Shown here: positions 39,572 to 47,885 of the stretch, in pieces
Numbering within the stretch: position 1 is the first letter of the stretch
Layout: each line of letters opens with the position of its first letter
DNA from: RHKX01 sp963826475
GTDB lineage: Bacteria; Actinomycetota; Thermoleophilia; Solirubrobacterales; 70-9
Assembly: GCA_963826475.1 (NCBI GenBank)
Contig: CAWGXC010000003.1
Span: 1,860,001-1,924,000, forward strand
DNA length: 64,000 nucleotides
Direction: 5' to 3'
Position numbers and translations under genes: made by a program
Notes under the pieces: model-generated
Database searches by the model: none
Seen by the model: only the letters and a program-made list of their open reading frames with translations
Told to the model about the DNA's origin: nothing

Positions 39572-41560
39572 TCAACTCTTGCCGCGACCCGGCGGCGCCG
39601 TGCGCCGTCGCCGCGCCTCCGCGCCGCGCCCGCCGCGAACCGGCCTGGGGTCGCTGACCTCCTTGCGTCCGCCCGCCTGGCCGCTCGCCGCCTGCATCCA
39701 TTTGAGCGCCTGCACGTAGACGAGGTTCTTGTGCTTGCGGACGATGTCGGCGCTGCGCATCGACTCCAGGAACTCCTCGGGGCCGTTGAAGTCGTTCATC
39801 CGGATCCGGACGCTGCCGAGCGCCTGAGCCACGTGTCCGTCGGAACCGGCGCCGGGAACGATCCGGTACTTGGACGCGAAGCGCTCGGCCTCCTGGTTGA
39901 AGGGGCTGAACGCGACCCGTGGATTGAAGACCTCGATGATGTCGATCTCCTCGACGATGTCGAGCAGGTGCTCGTAATCGGGAACGGAGTGCAGCCGGTC
40001 GAAGGGGTGAGGCACGTAGACGAGGCCTCCCTGACGGCGGATCTCGGCGATCGTCTCAGCCATCGTCATCCCCTTCTCGATCTTCTCCTCGAGGAAGAGG
40101 CCGATCACCTCGCCCTGCTCGGCCGTCTTCACCTCCTCGGCGACGATCACCTTGATGCCGCCGTCGCGCTCGGCGATCTCACGCGCCGCGACGGCACCGG
40201 AGATCTCGTTGTGGTCGGTGATCGCAATCGCTCCCATCCCCCGGTCCTTGGCCGTCTCGAGCAGCACCTCGACCGGCGTCGCACAATCGCCCGAGTGGTC
40301 GGTGTGCATGTGGATGTCGCAGTCGATCGTCCGGCGCCGGGAAACGCGCCGTCGGATCTCCGGGTTGCCGCGCGGGTCGTGGCGGCGCGCGCTGATCCGC
40401 GAATAGACCTGCTCGAGCTGGACGGCGAGGTCGCCGAACGAGCGCGCCGCCGAGCTGCTCGCCGCGGACATCGCCTGCCGCAAGGCCCGGTTCCCCAGCA
40501 GCCGCTCGAGCTCTCCGGCGAGGGCGATGGCATCCCCCGGCGGGAAGGCGAAGCCTGAGTCGGGATTGTGGTCGACCAGCTCCTCGTAGGAGTCGATCTG
40601 GGAGATCACCGGAACCGCACCGGCGGCGAATGCGCTGCGGATCACGCTGGGAGCCGGGCGCGGGCCGCCCGAGGTTGCGCAGACGATGTCCGCCCCGCCG
40701 ATCAACGCGGCCACGCCGACGTCGCTGGGACGGAGGATCCGCACCCGCTCGCGCAGCGCCCGGTTGAGCCTCGGCGTCGCCACGGCTGCGTCCTCGATCC
40801 AGACTTCCGCCTCCCACTCGAGATCGAGCGGAAGCCGCCGCAGGGCGCGCAGGAAGAGTCGCAGGGCGCCACGCTCCTCGCGGGCGCAGTAGACGATCCG
40901 CGGCGGCGCATCATCGGCGCGCGGCTCACCGGCGACCACCTCAGCCGCGGGGGCGAGCGTCTCGTACGTGCCGGGGAAGAATCGCTGCAGGAGCTCGGCG
41001 GTCGAGGCCCCCGTCACCGTCCGCGCATCGAGGCGGCCGAAGAAGATCTCGACGATCGGCCGGGCCACCTGCGTCGAGAGGACCCGCTCGGTCGGCAGGT
41101 GAAAGGTCGCCACGTTGAGCGTTCGCGAGTGCCTCAGGGCGGCCGAGGCCACGCTCGGTGCGAACGGATCGTGGACGTGAACGACGTCGAACTCGACGGC
41201 GCTCAACAGGCTCTCGAGCGATCGCGCGATGTCGACCGGTACCGGGGCGGGACGCGGTCGGGATCCGCCCGGCAGCGGGATCGCCTGCCCGACGGAGAGC
41301 ACCGCCGGACCGTCCCCGTCCGCGCGCCTTCCCTCCCACCCGGCGCCGAACAGCGCGGCCGGGCGCGAGCGCGCTTCCTCGATGGCGTCCTGTGAGTGGC
41401 GGGTGTCCGTGCGCGAGCCGCCGGGCGCCGCGATCAGCACCCGGTGCCCCCGCTGCGCAAGCCCTCGAGCGGCCCCCGCGATGAAGGAATTGACCTCGTG
41501 GTGCTCGCCCCACGAATACGGAGAAACGTGGGCGATCGTCAGGCGGTCGCGGCCGGGCAC
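39572..41560 (-). CDS. Fusion of GT4-like glycosyltransferase and PHP-domain phosphoesterase
   Basis: 662 residues. Residues about 6-390 form a GT-B fold: N-terminal RLTIAHVSPYSWGEHHEVNS with a glycine-rich turn, VVHVHDPFAPSVASAALRHS and C-terminal DIVCATSGGPRPAPSVIRSA. The acidic E-x7-E pair of active GT4 enzymes is not visible in that last segment. A basic linker (about 392-410) leads to a PHP domain (about 412-630) with metal motifs DIHMHTDHSGDC (H417, H419, D421), AIAITDHNEI (D449, H450), E475/E476, VYVPHPFDR (H518) and AGSDGHVAQ. The PHP set is complete, so phosphoester hydrolysis is likely. The C-terminal 30 residues are basic. The downstream UDG-like gene is probably cotranscribed. Confidence 0.88.
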   Translation of the reverse strand: MPGRDRLTIAHVSPYSWGEHHEVNSFIAGAARGLAQRGHRVLIAAPGGSRTDTRHSQDAIEEARSRPAALFGAGWEGRRADGDGPAVLSVGQAIPLPGGSRPRPAPVPVDIARSLESLLSAVEFDVVHVHDPFAPSVASAALRHSRTLNVATFHLPTERVLSTQVARPIVEIFFGRLDARTVTGASTAELLQRFFPGTYETLAPAAEVVAGEPRADDAPPRIVYCAREERGALRLFLRALRRLPLDLEWEAEVWIEDAAVATPRLNRALRERVRILRPSDVGVAALIGGADIVCATSGGPRPAPSVIRSAFAAGAVPVISQIDSYEELVDHNPDSGFAFPPGDAIALAGELERLLGNRALRQAMSAASSSAARSFGDLAVQLEQVYSRISARRHDPRGNPEIRRRVSRRRTIDCDIHMHTDHSGDCATPVEVLLETAKDRGMGAIAITDHNEISGAVAAREIAERDGGIKVIVAEEVKTAEQGEVIGLFLEEKIEKGMTMAETIAEIRRQGGLVYVPHPFDRLHSVPDYEHLLDIVEEIDIIEVFNPRVAFSPFNQEAERFASKYRIVPGAGSDGHVAQALGSVRIRMNDFNGPEEFLESMRSADIVRKHKNLVYVQALKWMQAASGQAGGRKEVSDPRPVRGGRGAEARRRRTAPPGRGKS

Positions 41561-41641
41561 GTCAAGGAGGATAGATGTGCCGCCCCAACGCGGCCGGGGG
41601 ATAGCATCGGCCGCTCCTGATCATCACGGAGAGGAATGAGG

Positions 41642-43228
41642 GTGAGCGACTACGACTACGTGATCGTCGGCGCGGGATCCGCCGGGTGCGTCCTGGCCGA
41701 CCGCCTCAGCGCGGACGGAGCCGAGGTCCTCCTCGTGGAGGCCGGTGGTCGCGACCGCTCTCCCAAGATCAAGATCCCGGCGGCCTTCGCCCAGCAATTT
41801 CAGACGAAGCTCGACTGGGACTACGCGAGCGGGCCCGAGCCTGGTTGCGAGAACCGGTCGCTGTACGTCCCTCGCGGCAAGGCGCTCGGCGGCTCCAGCT
41901 CGATGAACGCCATGCTCTACGTGCGGGGTCACCGCACCGACTACGACGGCTGGCGCGACGACTCCGGCTGCGAGGGGTGGGGCTGGGACGACGTCCTGCC
42001 CTACTTCCTCCGCTCCGAGCATCATGAGGCCGGCGCGACGGCCACCCACGCGCTGGGCGGCCAGCTCAACGTCGCACCGCTCCGCAGCCCGCGCAAGCTC
42101 ACCGACCTGATGGTCGGGGCCGGCCGCGAGCGTGGGTTCCGGCTCGATCCCGACTACAACGACGGCGACCCCGAGGGCGTCTGCCTCGCCGAGGTCACTC
42201 AAAAGCACGGCCGCCGCTGGAGCGCGGCTGACGCCTTCCTGAAGCCCGCGATGGGCCGGCCGAACCTGACCGTCGCGACCGGGACGGCGGCCGTCGGGTT
42301 GGACATCAAGAACGGGAGGGCCCGCGGCGTGAAGCTGGCCGGCAGGGCGCCGCAGGCGCTCGCCCGCGCCCGTCGCGAGGTGATTCTCTCGGCGGGGGCG
42401 ATCGGGTCGCCGCAGTTGCTGATGCTCTCCGGGATCGGCGCCCCCGGGAAGCTGCGCGAGGCGGGGGTGGAATCGAAGGTCGACCTCGCGGCGGTCGGGC
42501 AGAACCTGCAGGACCATCCTTACGTCGTGGGGATCTGGGAATCGCGGATCGGCCACTCGCTTCTCGACGCGGAGAAGCCGGGAGCGGCGCTGGAGTTCCT
42601 GCTCGGACGCCGGGGGCCGCTCACCTCTCCGATCTGTGAGGCGTTCCTGTTCACGCGCTCGGGCGGAGGGGACGGCCCCCCGGACCTGCAATTGCACCTC
42701 GCGCCGGCGTTCTTCTCCCAGAACGGCTTCGAGGAGCACGACTCCCACGCGTTCACGATGGGTCCGGTACTGGTCGCGCCGAAGGCCCGGGGAGAGCTCC
42801 GCATCCGCAGCGCCGACCCGACCGCGAAGCCGTCGATGGTCGGCAACCACATGGCCGACCCCGAGGACGTGGCGGCAATGGTCGCGGGCATGAAGCTCGC
42901 GCGGGAGCTCGTTGCGACGGGCCCGCTTGCCGCGGCAACGGGAGCCGAGATCTATCCCGGTCCCGCCGTCGCCGACGACGAGGCTCTGGAGCGCGACATC
43001 CGCCGCCGCTGCGAGCTGCTCTACCACCCGGTCGGCACCTGCCGGATGGGCTCCGACGACGACTCGGTGGTCGACCCCGAGCTGCGGGTCCGCGGCGTCG
43101 AGGGACTGCGCGTCGTCGATGCGTCGGTGATGCCGACGATCACCCGCGGCAACACCAACGCGCCGACGATCATGATCGCCGAGAAGGCCGCCGACCTGAT
43201 CCTCGGCCGGCAGCCCCTGACCGCCTAG
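41642..43228 (+). CDS. GMC-family FAD-dependent oxidoreductase (choline dehydrogenase-like)
   Basis: 528 residues from GTG 41642, which has GAGAGGA at ideal spacing; ATG 41636 is possible but overlaps that site. The FAD loop is YVIVGAGSAGCVLADRLSAD. GMC signature 1 is RGKALGGSSSMNAMLYVRGH and signature 2 is GAIGSPQLLMLSGIG. The active-site region has LLYHPVGTCRMGSDDDSVVD, and the end is ASVMPTITRGNTNAPTIMIA. All are typical of choline/alcohol dehydrogenases that oxidise primary alcohols and pass electrons on or to oxygen. It has no signal peptide. No betaine gene is adjacent, so the substrate is open. It is divergent from the GT-PHP operon. Confidence 0.93.
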   Translation: MSDYDYVIVGAGSAGCVLADRLSADGAEVLLVEAGGRDRSPKIKIPAAFAQQFQTKLDWDYASGPEPGCENRSLYVPRGKALGGSSSMNAMLYVRGHRTDYDGWRDDSGCEGWGWDDVLPYFLRSEHHEAGATATHALGGQLNVAPLRSPRKLTDLMVGAGRERGFRLDPDYNDGDPEGVCLAEVTQKHGRRWSAADAFLKPAMGRPNLTVATGTAAVGLDIKNGRARGVKLAGRAPQALARARREVILSAGAIGSPQLLMLSGIGAPGKLREAGVESKVDLAAVGQNLQDHPYVVGIWESRIGHSLLDAEKPGAALEFLLGRRGPLTSPICEAFLFTRSGGGDGPPDLQLHLAPAFFSQNGFEEHDSHAFTMGPVLVAPKARGELRIRSADPTAKPSMVGNHMADPEDVAAMVAGMKLARELVATGPLAAATGAEIYPGPAVADDEALERDIRRRCELLYHPVGTCRMGSDDDSVVDPELRVRGVEGLRVVDASVMPTITRGNTNAPTIMIAEKAADLILGRQPLTA

Positions 43229-43232
43229 TCGT

Positions 43233-44417
43233 TCAGACCTTCGACTCGGCCTCGGTGGCCTTCGACTTGCCCTTCGCTCCCTCCGCCTTGCGGGCGTTGG
43301 CGGCGATGAACTCCTCGGTCTGATCGCGGGCCTCCGAATCGGGGCGCTGCGAGTGCGGCGACTTCATCAGATAGCTGGACGGACCATCGAGCTGGCCGGA
43401 GATGCCGTTGTTGAGGGCGAGCTTGATCAGCCGCACCGCGTCGATGACCACGCCGGCCGAGTTGGGCGAGTCCCAGACCTCGAGCTTGAGCTCCAGGTTC
43501 AGGGGGACGTCGCCGAAGCTCTTGCCCTCGAGGCGGATGTGAGCCCACTTGCGGTCGGTGAGCCACGGCACGTAGTCGGACGGACCGACGTGCACGTCGT
43601 CGGCGGGCAGCTCCGTACCCATGACGGAGGTCACGGCGTTGGTCTTGGAGATCTTCTTCGAGTCCAGGCGCTCGCGCTCGAGCATGTTGAAGAAGTCCAT
43701 GTTGCCGCCGACGTTGAGCTGCGAGGTGTGCTGCAGCTCGACGCCGCGCTCATGGAACAGACGAGCGAGCTGGCGATGCACGATCGTCGCGCCGACCTGG
43801 GACTTGATGTCGTCGCCGATGATCGGCAGCCCGGCCTCCTGGAACCGCTTACCCCAGTAGTCCTCACGGGCGATGAACACCGGCAGGCAGTTGACGAAGC
43901 CGACACCGGCCGCGAGAGCCTGCTCGACGTACCACTTCGTCGCGTCCTCGGACCCGACCGGGAGGTAACAGACGAGGACGTCCGTCTTGGTCTCCTTGAG
44001 GATCTTGACGATGTCGGCAGTCGGGCCGGGGGCCTTCGTGATCCGCTGCTTGAGGTACTTGCCGAGCCCGTCGTGAGTCATCCCGCGCTGGACCTCGATG
44101 CCCATCTTGGGAACCTCGGCGAACTTGATCGTGTTGTTCTGGCCGGACCAGATGGCCTCGCCGAGATCCTTGCCGACCTTCTCGACGTCGATGTCGAACG
44201 CGGCCGTGAACTCGATGTCGCGGACGTGGTAGCCGCCGAGGTCGACGTGCATCAGACCGGGGACCTGCTCTTCGGGGTCTGCGTCCTTGTAGTAGTGGAT
44301 GCCTTGAATGAAGGAGTTGGCGCAGTTGCCGACGCCGACGATGGCGACGCGGACCTTGCCGTCGTCAGCCCGTCCGGCTCCATTGCTGGTGGTATGCGCT
44401 CCGTTGGTGCTGCTCAT
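43233..44417 (-). CDS. ino1: Inositol-3-phosphate synthase
   Basis: 394 residues, actinobacterial/archaeal type. It makes myo-inositol 1(3)-phosphate from glucose 6-phosphate with internal NAD+ recycling. NAD-binding start: VAIVGVGNCANSFIQGI. Other blocks: VDLGGYHVRDIEFTAAFDID, DVLVCYLPVGSEDATKWYV, IIGDDIKSQVGATIVHRQLA, QLNVGGNMDFFNML and LNLELKLEVWDSPNSAGVVI. The C-terminal 45 residues are charged and variable. GGAGG lies 13 bases before the ATG. The gene is last in a same-strand group with a CDP-alcohol phosphotransferase and a PAP2 protein, which together suggest inositol phospholipid synthesis. A promoter of its own lies at 44539-44568. Confidence 0.95.
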   Translation of the reverse strand: MSSTNGAHTTSNGAGRADDGKVRVAIVGVGNCANSFIQGIHYYKDADPEEQVPGLMHVDLGGYHVRDIEFTAAFDIDVEKVGKDLGEAIWSGQNNTIKFAEVPKMGIEVQRGMTHDGLGKYLKQRITKAPGPTADIVKILKETKTDVLVCYLPVGSEDATKWYVEQALAAGVGFVNCLPVFIAREDYWGKRFQEAGLPIIGDDIKSQVGATIVHRQLARLFHERGVELQHTSQLNVGGNMDFFNMLERERLDSKKISKTNAVTSVMGTELPADDVHVGPSDYVPWLTDRKWAHIRLEGKSFGDVPLNLELKLEVWDSPNSAGVVIDAVRLIKLALNNGISGQLDGPSSYLMKSPHSQRPDSEARDQTEEFIAANARKAEGAKGKSKATEAESKV

Positions 44418-44538
44418 GGGGTGGCGAAAGCCTCCTGGGTATGGATCGTGGCGGGATCGTCGTCAACGGAGCTGTTGCCGAGGTCGAGATCGTTGGGACC
44501 TGCGAATGGGCGCGTGCTGCTCCGGACGGCTCCAAGAC

Positions 44539-44568
44539 ACCATAGCGGCGCTTTGGTTACACCCGCAA
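44539..44568 (-). promoter_or_regulatory. Candidate promoter of ino1
   Basis: On the reverse strand TTGCGG (44568-44563) and TATGGT (44544-44539) are separated by 18 bases, close to the sigma-A consensus. The start would fall about 110 bases before the ino1 ATG. It begins just 2 bases beyond the end of the upstream CDP-alcohol phosphotransferase gene. The remainder of the 152-base gap shows no other clear element. Confidence 0.4.
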
Positions 44569-44569
44569 G

Positions 44570-45199
44570 CTATTGAGCGATCAGCTGGCCGCGCACATGC
44601 CAGACGCGCTGCACGACGGTGAAGAAGGTCAGAACCACCATTCCGTAGATGGCGGCCGGCAGCAGATCGAACCCGGAGATCAACTCGCCGTCCGCGAAGA
44701 GGAGCCCGGCGGCGAGGATCACGACGCGAACGGGGCGGGTCGCGATTCCCACCTTGCACTCGACCCCGAGGGCCTCGGCGCGGGCGCGGGTGTAGGAGAC
44801 CATCAGCGAGCCGAGCACCACCAGCAGGCATGCCGCTGCGACCGCCTCATCGCCGCGCTCGGCGAAATGCCAGCAGACGGCGGCGAGGACGACTCCCTCC
44901 TCGATCCGGTCGAGGGTTGAGTCGAGGAAGGCCCCGAAGGGGGTCCCCTTGCCCGACATCCGCGAGTAGCGGCCGTCGAGCGTGTCCATGATCGAGCCGA
45001 TGATGAAGGCGAGGGCGCCGACGACGAACAGGTCCTCGAGCAGGAGGACCGCGGCGGCGAGGTTGAGCACGAGGCCGGTCATCGAGATCGCGTTCGGGGT
45101 CAGCCGCGATTCGATCAGCCGGTCGCGAGCGATCTCGCGAAACTCTCCCTTCGGCTTCCGCCCGGGTTGCGATTCGGATGTCTCTGGCGCAGCGCTCAT
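44570..45199 (-). CDS. CDP-alcohol phosphatidyltransferase, probable phosphatidylinositol phosphate synthase
   Basis: 209 residues from ATG 45199. Six membrane helices. The family motif DxxDGxxARx8Gx3Dx3D is complete as D72-TL-D75-G-RY-S79-R80, then G89, D93 and D97, with Ser in place of Ala. A basic N-terminal segment (about 12-32) precedes helix 1. The second basic patch (SYTRARAEALGVECKVGIAT, RPVR) matches actinobacterial PIP synthases, which join CDP-diacylglycerol to inositol 1-phosphate. The adjacent ino1 gene supplies that substrate, so phosphatidylinositol phosphate synthase is the most likely function. CDP-diacylglycerol:glycerol phosphate transferase is the main alternative. Confidence 0.87.
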   Translation of the reverse strand: MSAAPETSESQPGRKPKGEFREIARDRLIESRLTPNAISMTGLVLNLAAAVLLLEDLFVVGALAFIIGSIMDTLDGRYSRMSGKGTPFGAFLDSTLDRIEEGVVLAAVCWHFAERGDEAVAAACLLVVLGSLMVSYTRARAEALGVECKVGIATRPVRVVILAAGLLFADGELISGFDLLPAAIYGMVVLTFFTVVQRVWHVRGQLIAQ

Positions 45200-45265
45200 T
45201 GAGGGGGCCAACCTACCCACCGGCGCCCGGGTCGCGCCGCACGGGCATGACGGCCGAACGGATGG

Positions 45266-46042
45266 CTAGGCGGGCGCCTCGGCGTCGCGGCGGCCGAAGG
45301 ACCACTCCTCGGGCCGGAACCGGGCGAGCAACCGGTGTGCGACCAGAGCCGAGGTGCCGGCGACGAAAGCACCGACCAGGCCGTCGAACCAGAAGTGGTT
45401 GCCGGTCGTGATCACGACTCCGAACACCACAAGCGGATAGACCGCCCAGAGCACGCGCCCGACCGGATTGCGGACGATCGTGATCATCGTGCCGGCCACC
45501 ATCAGGGCGAAGCCGCAGTGCATGCTCGGCACGGCGGCGTACTTGTTGATCAGCAGACTCGCGGCGTGGCCGTCCTGCGCGAGGCTGGTGAACGACGCGA
45601 TCGTGTCGGTGAAGCCGTCGCCCGGGAGTAGCCGCGGCGGCGCGGTCGGGAAGAGCGCATAGCCGATCAGCGCGAGGAACATGGCGACCATGAACATGTT
45701 GCGCACGAATGCGAAGTGCCGGTTGCGGAACAGGTAGAGCCAGACCAGGAAGGTGGTCGTGACGACGAAGTGCGAGTTGACGTACATCCAGTTCGCCCCG
45801 TCGATCAGCCACCGATGGCTGAGCAGCGATTGCTGGAACCCCGGCTCGAAGAACGCCCCGAGGCCGCGTTCGAGGGCGACCACCCGGTCGGCATTCGCGT
45901 AGGCCACGGCCGCCTGACCATCCGCGAGCCCGCGCACGACCTGATAGCCCTGATAGGCGAAGAAGAAGAGGCCCAGCTGGAGGATGAGGTCGCGCCATCC
46001 CTGCGGCAGCCGGCGCCCGATTGCATCGAACGGACGGGACAC
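45266..46042 (-). CDS. PAP2-superfamily membrane protein (inositolphosphotransferase-like)
   Basis: 258 residues from GTG 46042. Six or so membrane helices. The phosphatase motif is present in its PAP2_3 form: YAAVPSMHCGFALMVAGTM (motif 2, SxxxH-like) and VVITTGNHFWFDGLVGAFVA (motif 3, H-x3-D). The N-terminal region (GWRDLILQLGLFFFAYQGYQ, ALERGLGAFFEPGFQQSLLS) matches the group that includes Aur1-type inositol phosphorylceramide synthases. Its position beside the CDP-alcohol phosphotransferase and ino1 supports a role in transferring or removing an inositol phosphate head group. Lipid phosphatase activity is the alternative. The upstream alpha/beta hydrolase ends 32 bases before it on the same strand. 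Confidence 0.87.
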   Translation of the reverse strand: MSRPFDAIGRRLPQGWRDLILQLGLFFFAYQGYQVVRGLADGQAAVAYANADRVVALERGLGAFFEPGFQQSLLSHRWLIDGANWMYVNSHFVVTTTFLVWLYLFRNRHFAFVRNMFMVAMFLALIGYALFPTAPPRLLPGDGFTDTIASFTSLAQDGHAASLLINKYAAVPSMHCGFALMVAGTMITIVRNPVGRVLWAVYPLVVFGVVITTGNHFWFDGLVGAFVAGTSALVAHRLLARFRPEEWSFGRRDAEAPA

Positions 46043-46074
46043 GAGGTGCTCAATAGTAGAGCTGCGGCGCGCGT

Positions 46075-46917
46075 CTAACCGACGTCTTCGGCGCGCGATC
46101 CGAGAAAGGCGACCACGCGGTCGATGAGCTCGGGCCGATCGATCCACGGCCAGTGGCCCGCGCGCTCGAGCTCGATCAGCTGCGAATCCGGCAGCGCATC
46201 GGCATATGCGCGGCCTTGACCCACCGGCAGATACGGATCGTCGACCCCCCAGGCCACGAGCGCCGGGCAACTCACCTCGCCGAGCCGGGCTCCGGCGCTC
46301 GCGAGCACCTCCGGATCGGCCGATCGGTAGAGGCCGAGGACGGCGCGCTTCGTGCCCGCGTCCCAGCCCGACCAGATCATCTCGACGAACTGGTGCGGCA
46401 TCGCTCTGCGGCCCGGCCGCGCGAGCCTGAGCAGGAGCGCCAACCCGCGCTTGGTGGTCATCGCGTTGAGGGCCTCGCCGAGCATGCGCCGGCGCCAGAT
46501 CCGCGCCACCCAGTGCCAGCGGTAGTCGGCGCTCAGGGGGACGGCATTGATGATTACGAGGCCTCGAAGTCGGTCCGGCGCGCGCAGGGACGCAGCGAGT
46601 CCCACCGTGCCCCAGTCGTGGACGACCAGCCGATGGCCGCCGGGGGCGATCTGCTCGAGAAGCTCAGCGATCAGCTCGGAGTACGCCCCGACGCTGTGGT
46701 CGAAAACTCTGGGATCGGGCCGGTCGGATCGGCCGAACCCGGGCAGGTCGAAGGCGACGGCCGGACCTTCCATCCGCTCGAGGAACGGAATCCAGTCGGC
46801 CGAGTGCGTCGGGTTTCCGTGAACGAGCACGGTTGGAGGGCCTTCCCCGGCGAGCTCGCGACAGAAGATCCTGAGCCCGCCGACCTCCCGAAAGCGCTCG
46901 CTGATCCGCCTGCCCAC
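46075..46917 (-). CDS. Alpha/beta hydrolase, haloalkane dehalogenase-like
   Basis: 280 residues. Oxyanion motif: TVLVHGNPTHSADWIPFLER. The nucleophile elbow is LVVHDWGTVGLAA, with Asp rather than Ser as nucleophile, as in haloalkane dehalogenases and epoxide hydrolases. The catalytic acid region is VAWGVDDPYLPVGQG and the His is in LERAGHWPWIDRPELI. The HGNP motif after the beta strand favours the haloalkane dehalogenase side, but the second halide-binding residue is not certain. It is cytoplasmic and the first gene of a four-gene same-strand group with inositol-lipid enzymes; a lipid-related ester or ether substrate is possible. It is divergent from a PfkB kinase, 32 bases apart. Confidence 0.88.
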   Translation of the reverse strand: MGRRISERFREVGGLRIFCRELAGEGPPTVLVHGNPTHSADWIPFLERMEGPAVAFDLPGFGRSDRPDPRVFDHSVGAYSELIAELLEQIAPGGHRLVVHDWGTVGLAASLRAPDRLRGLVIINAVPLSADYRWHWVARIWRRRMLGEALNAMTTKRGLALLLRLARPGRRAMPHQFVEMIWSGWDAGTKRAVLGLYRSADPEVLASAGARLGEVSCPALVAWGVDDPYLPVGQGRAYADALPDSQLIELERAGHWPWIDRPELIDRVVAFLGSRAEDVG

Positions 46918-46949
46918 CCCAGGACCCTACCCCTCGTATCCTCGCTCCC

Positions 46950-47885
46950 GTGCAGGCGGGCCAAGCGAGAGTCACCACCTCCTCCGTGGTCTGCCTCGGC
47001 GAGGGTCTCGTCGACCTGATTTGCCCCGACGTCGTCGCCGATCCAGCGGCGGCCACGCGCTTCGAAGCCCACTTCGGCGGCGCGCTCGCCAACGTTGCGG
47101 TGGCGACCAGCCGCGCCGGCGCGCCGGCAGCGCTCGCCGGAGGCTGCGGCGACGACGCTTGGGGGCGGTTCCTCCGGGACCGGCTGCGGCGGGAGGGCGT
47201 CGGCCTGGAGCTTCACTCGACCCTGCCGGGCGTCCCGACCCCGTTCGCCTTCGCAACGCTCGACGCCGATCTCGAGCCGGCGTTCCGGATCCACGGCGAG
47301 GGGATCGTCGAAGGGATCGCGGCCCTCGCCGGCCGCGAGGGCGAGGTGGTCGGCTCAGCCGCGGCGATCGTCGTCGGCTCAAACACCCTCCCCGATCAAC
47401 CTTCACGGGAGATCACGACCGGCGTTTGCGAGGCAGCTTGCGAGGCGGGCATCCCGGTTCTCTTCGATCCAAACCTGCGGCCGGGTCGATGGTCTGACCT
47501 CGAGACGGCTCGCCGGCTCTGCATCGAGCTGACCGGGATCGCGACGCTGCTCAAGTGCAACCTCAGGGAGGCCCGCTGGCTTCTCGACCTCGACGAGGGG
47601 GTGAGCGCGGAAGCGGCCGCCGAGGGATTGCTGGAGCTCGGGCCCGAACTGGTCGTGGTAACGGCCGGAACCTCGGACGCGGTCGCCCGCGGCGCTTGCT
47701 CCGCATCGGTGACGCCACCGGCGGTCGAGATGGTCAGTCCGCTCGGAGCCGGCGACGTCTTCATGGGGACGCTCGCGGGCGGGCTCCACCGGGACGGATG
47801 GCGGCTCGCCGGCGCCGGCGCCGCGATGGAGGCCGCCACGGAGGCGGCGGCTCAGGCGTGCACCCGCCTGGGAGCCTTCGACTGA
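46950..47885 (+). CDS. PfkB-family carbohydrate kinase
   Basis: 311 residues from GTG 46950. Ribokinase fold: VVCLGEGLVDLICPD, FGGALANVAVATSRAGAPAA, GGCGDDAWGRFLRDRLRREG, then VLFDPNLRPGRWSD, LLKCNLREARWLL, VVVTAGTSDAVARG and the catalytic/ATP motif VSPLGAGDVFMGTLAGGL with the Asp base in GAGD. All catalytic residues are present. It resembles fructokinase or 2-keto-3-deoxygluconate kinase. The sugar cannot be told. Its TGA overlaps the ATG of the Nth-like gene, so they are coupled although functionally unrelated. Confidence 0.92.
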   Translation: MQAGQARVTTSSVVCLGEGLVDLICPDVVADPAAATRFEAHFGGALANVAVATSRAGAPAALAGGCGDDAWGRFLRDRLRREGVGLELHSTLPGVPTPFAFATLDADLEPAFRIHGEGIVEGIAALAGREGEVVGSAAAIVVGSNTLPDQPSREITTGVCEAACEAGIPVLFDPNLRPGRWSDLETARRLCIELTGIATLLKCNLREARWLLDLDEGVSAEAAAEGLLELGPELVVVTAGTSDAVARGACSASVTPPAVEMVSPLGAGDVFMGTLAGGLHRDGWRLAGAGAAMEAATEAAAQACTRLGAFD

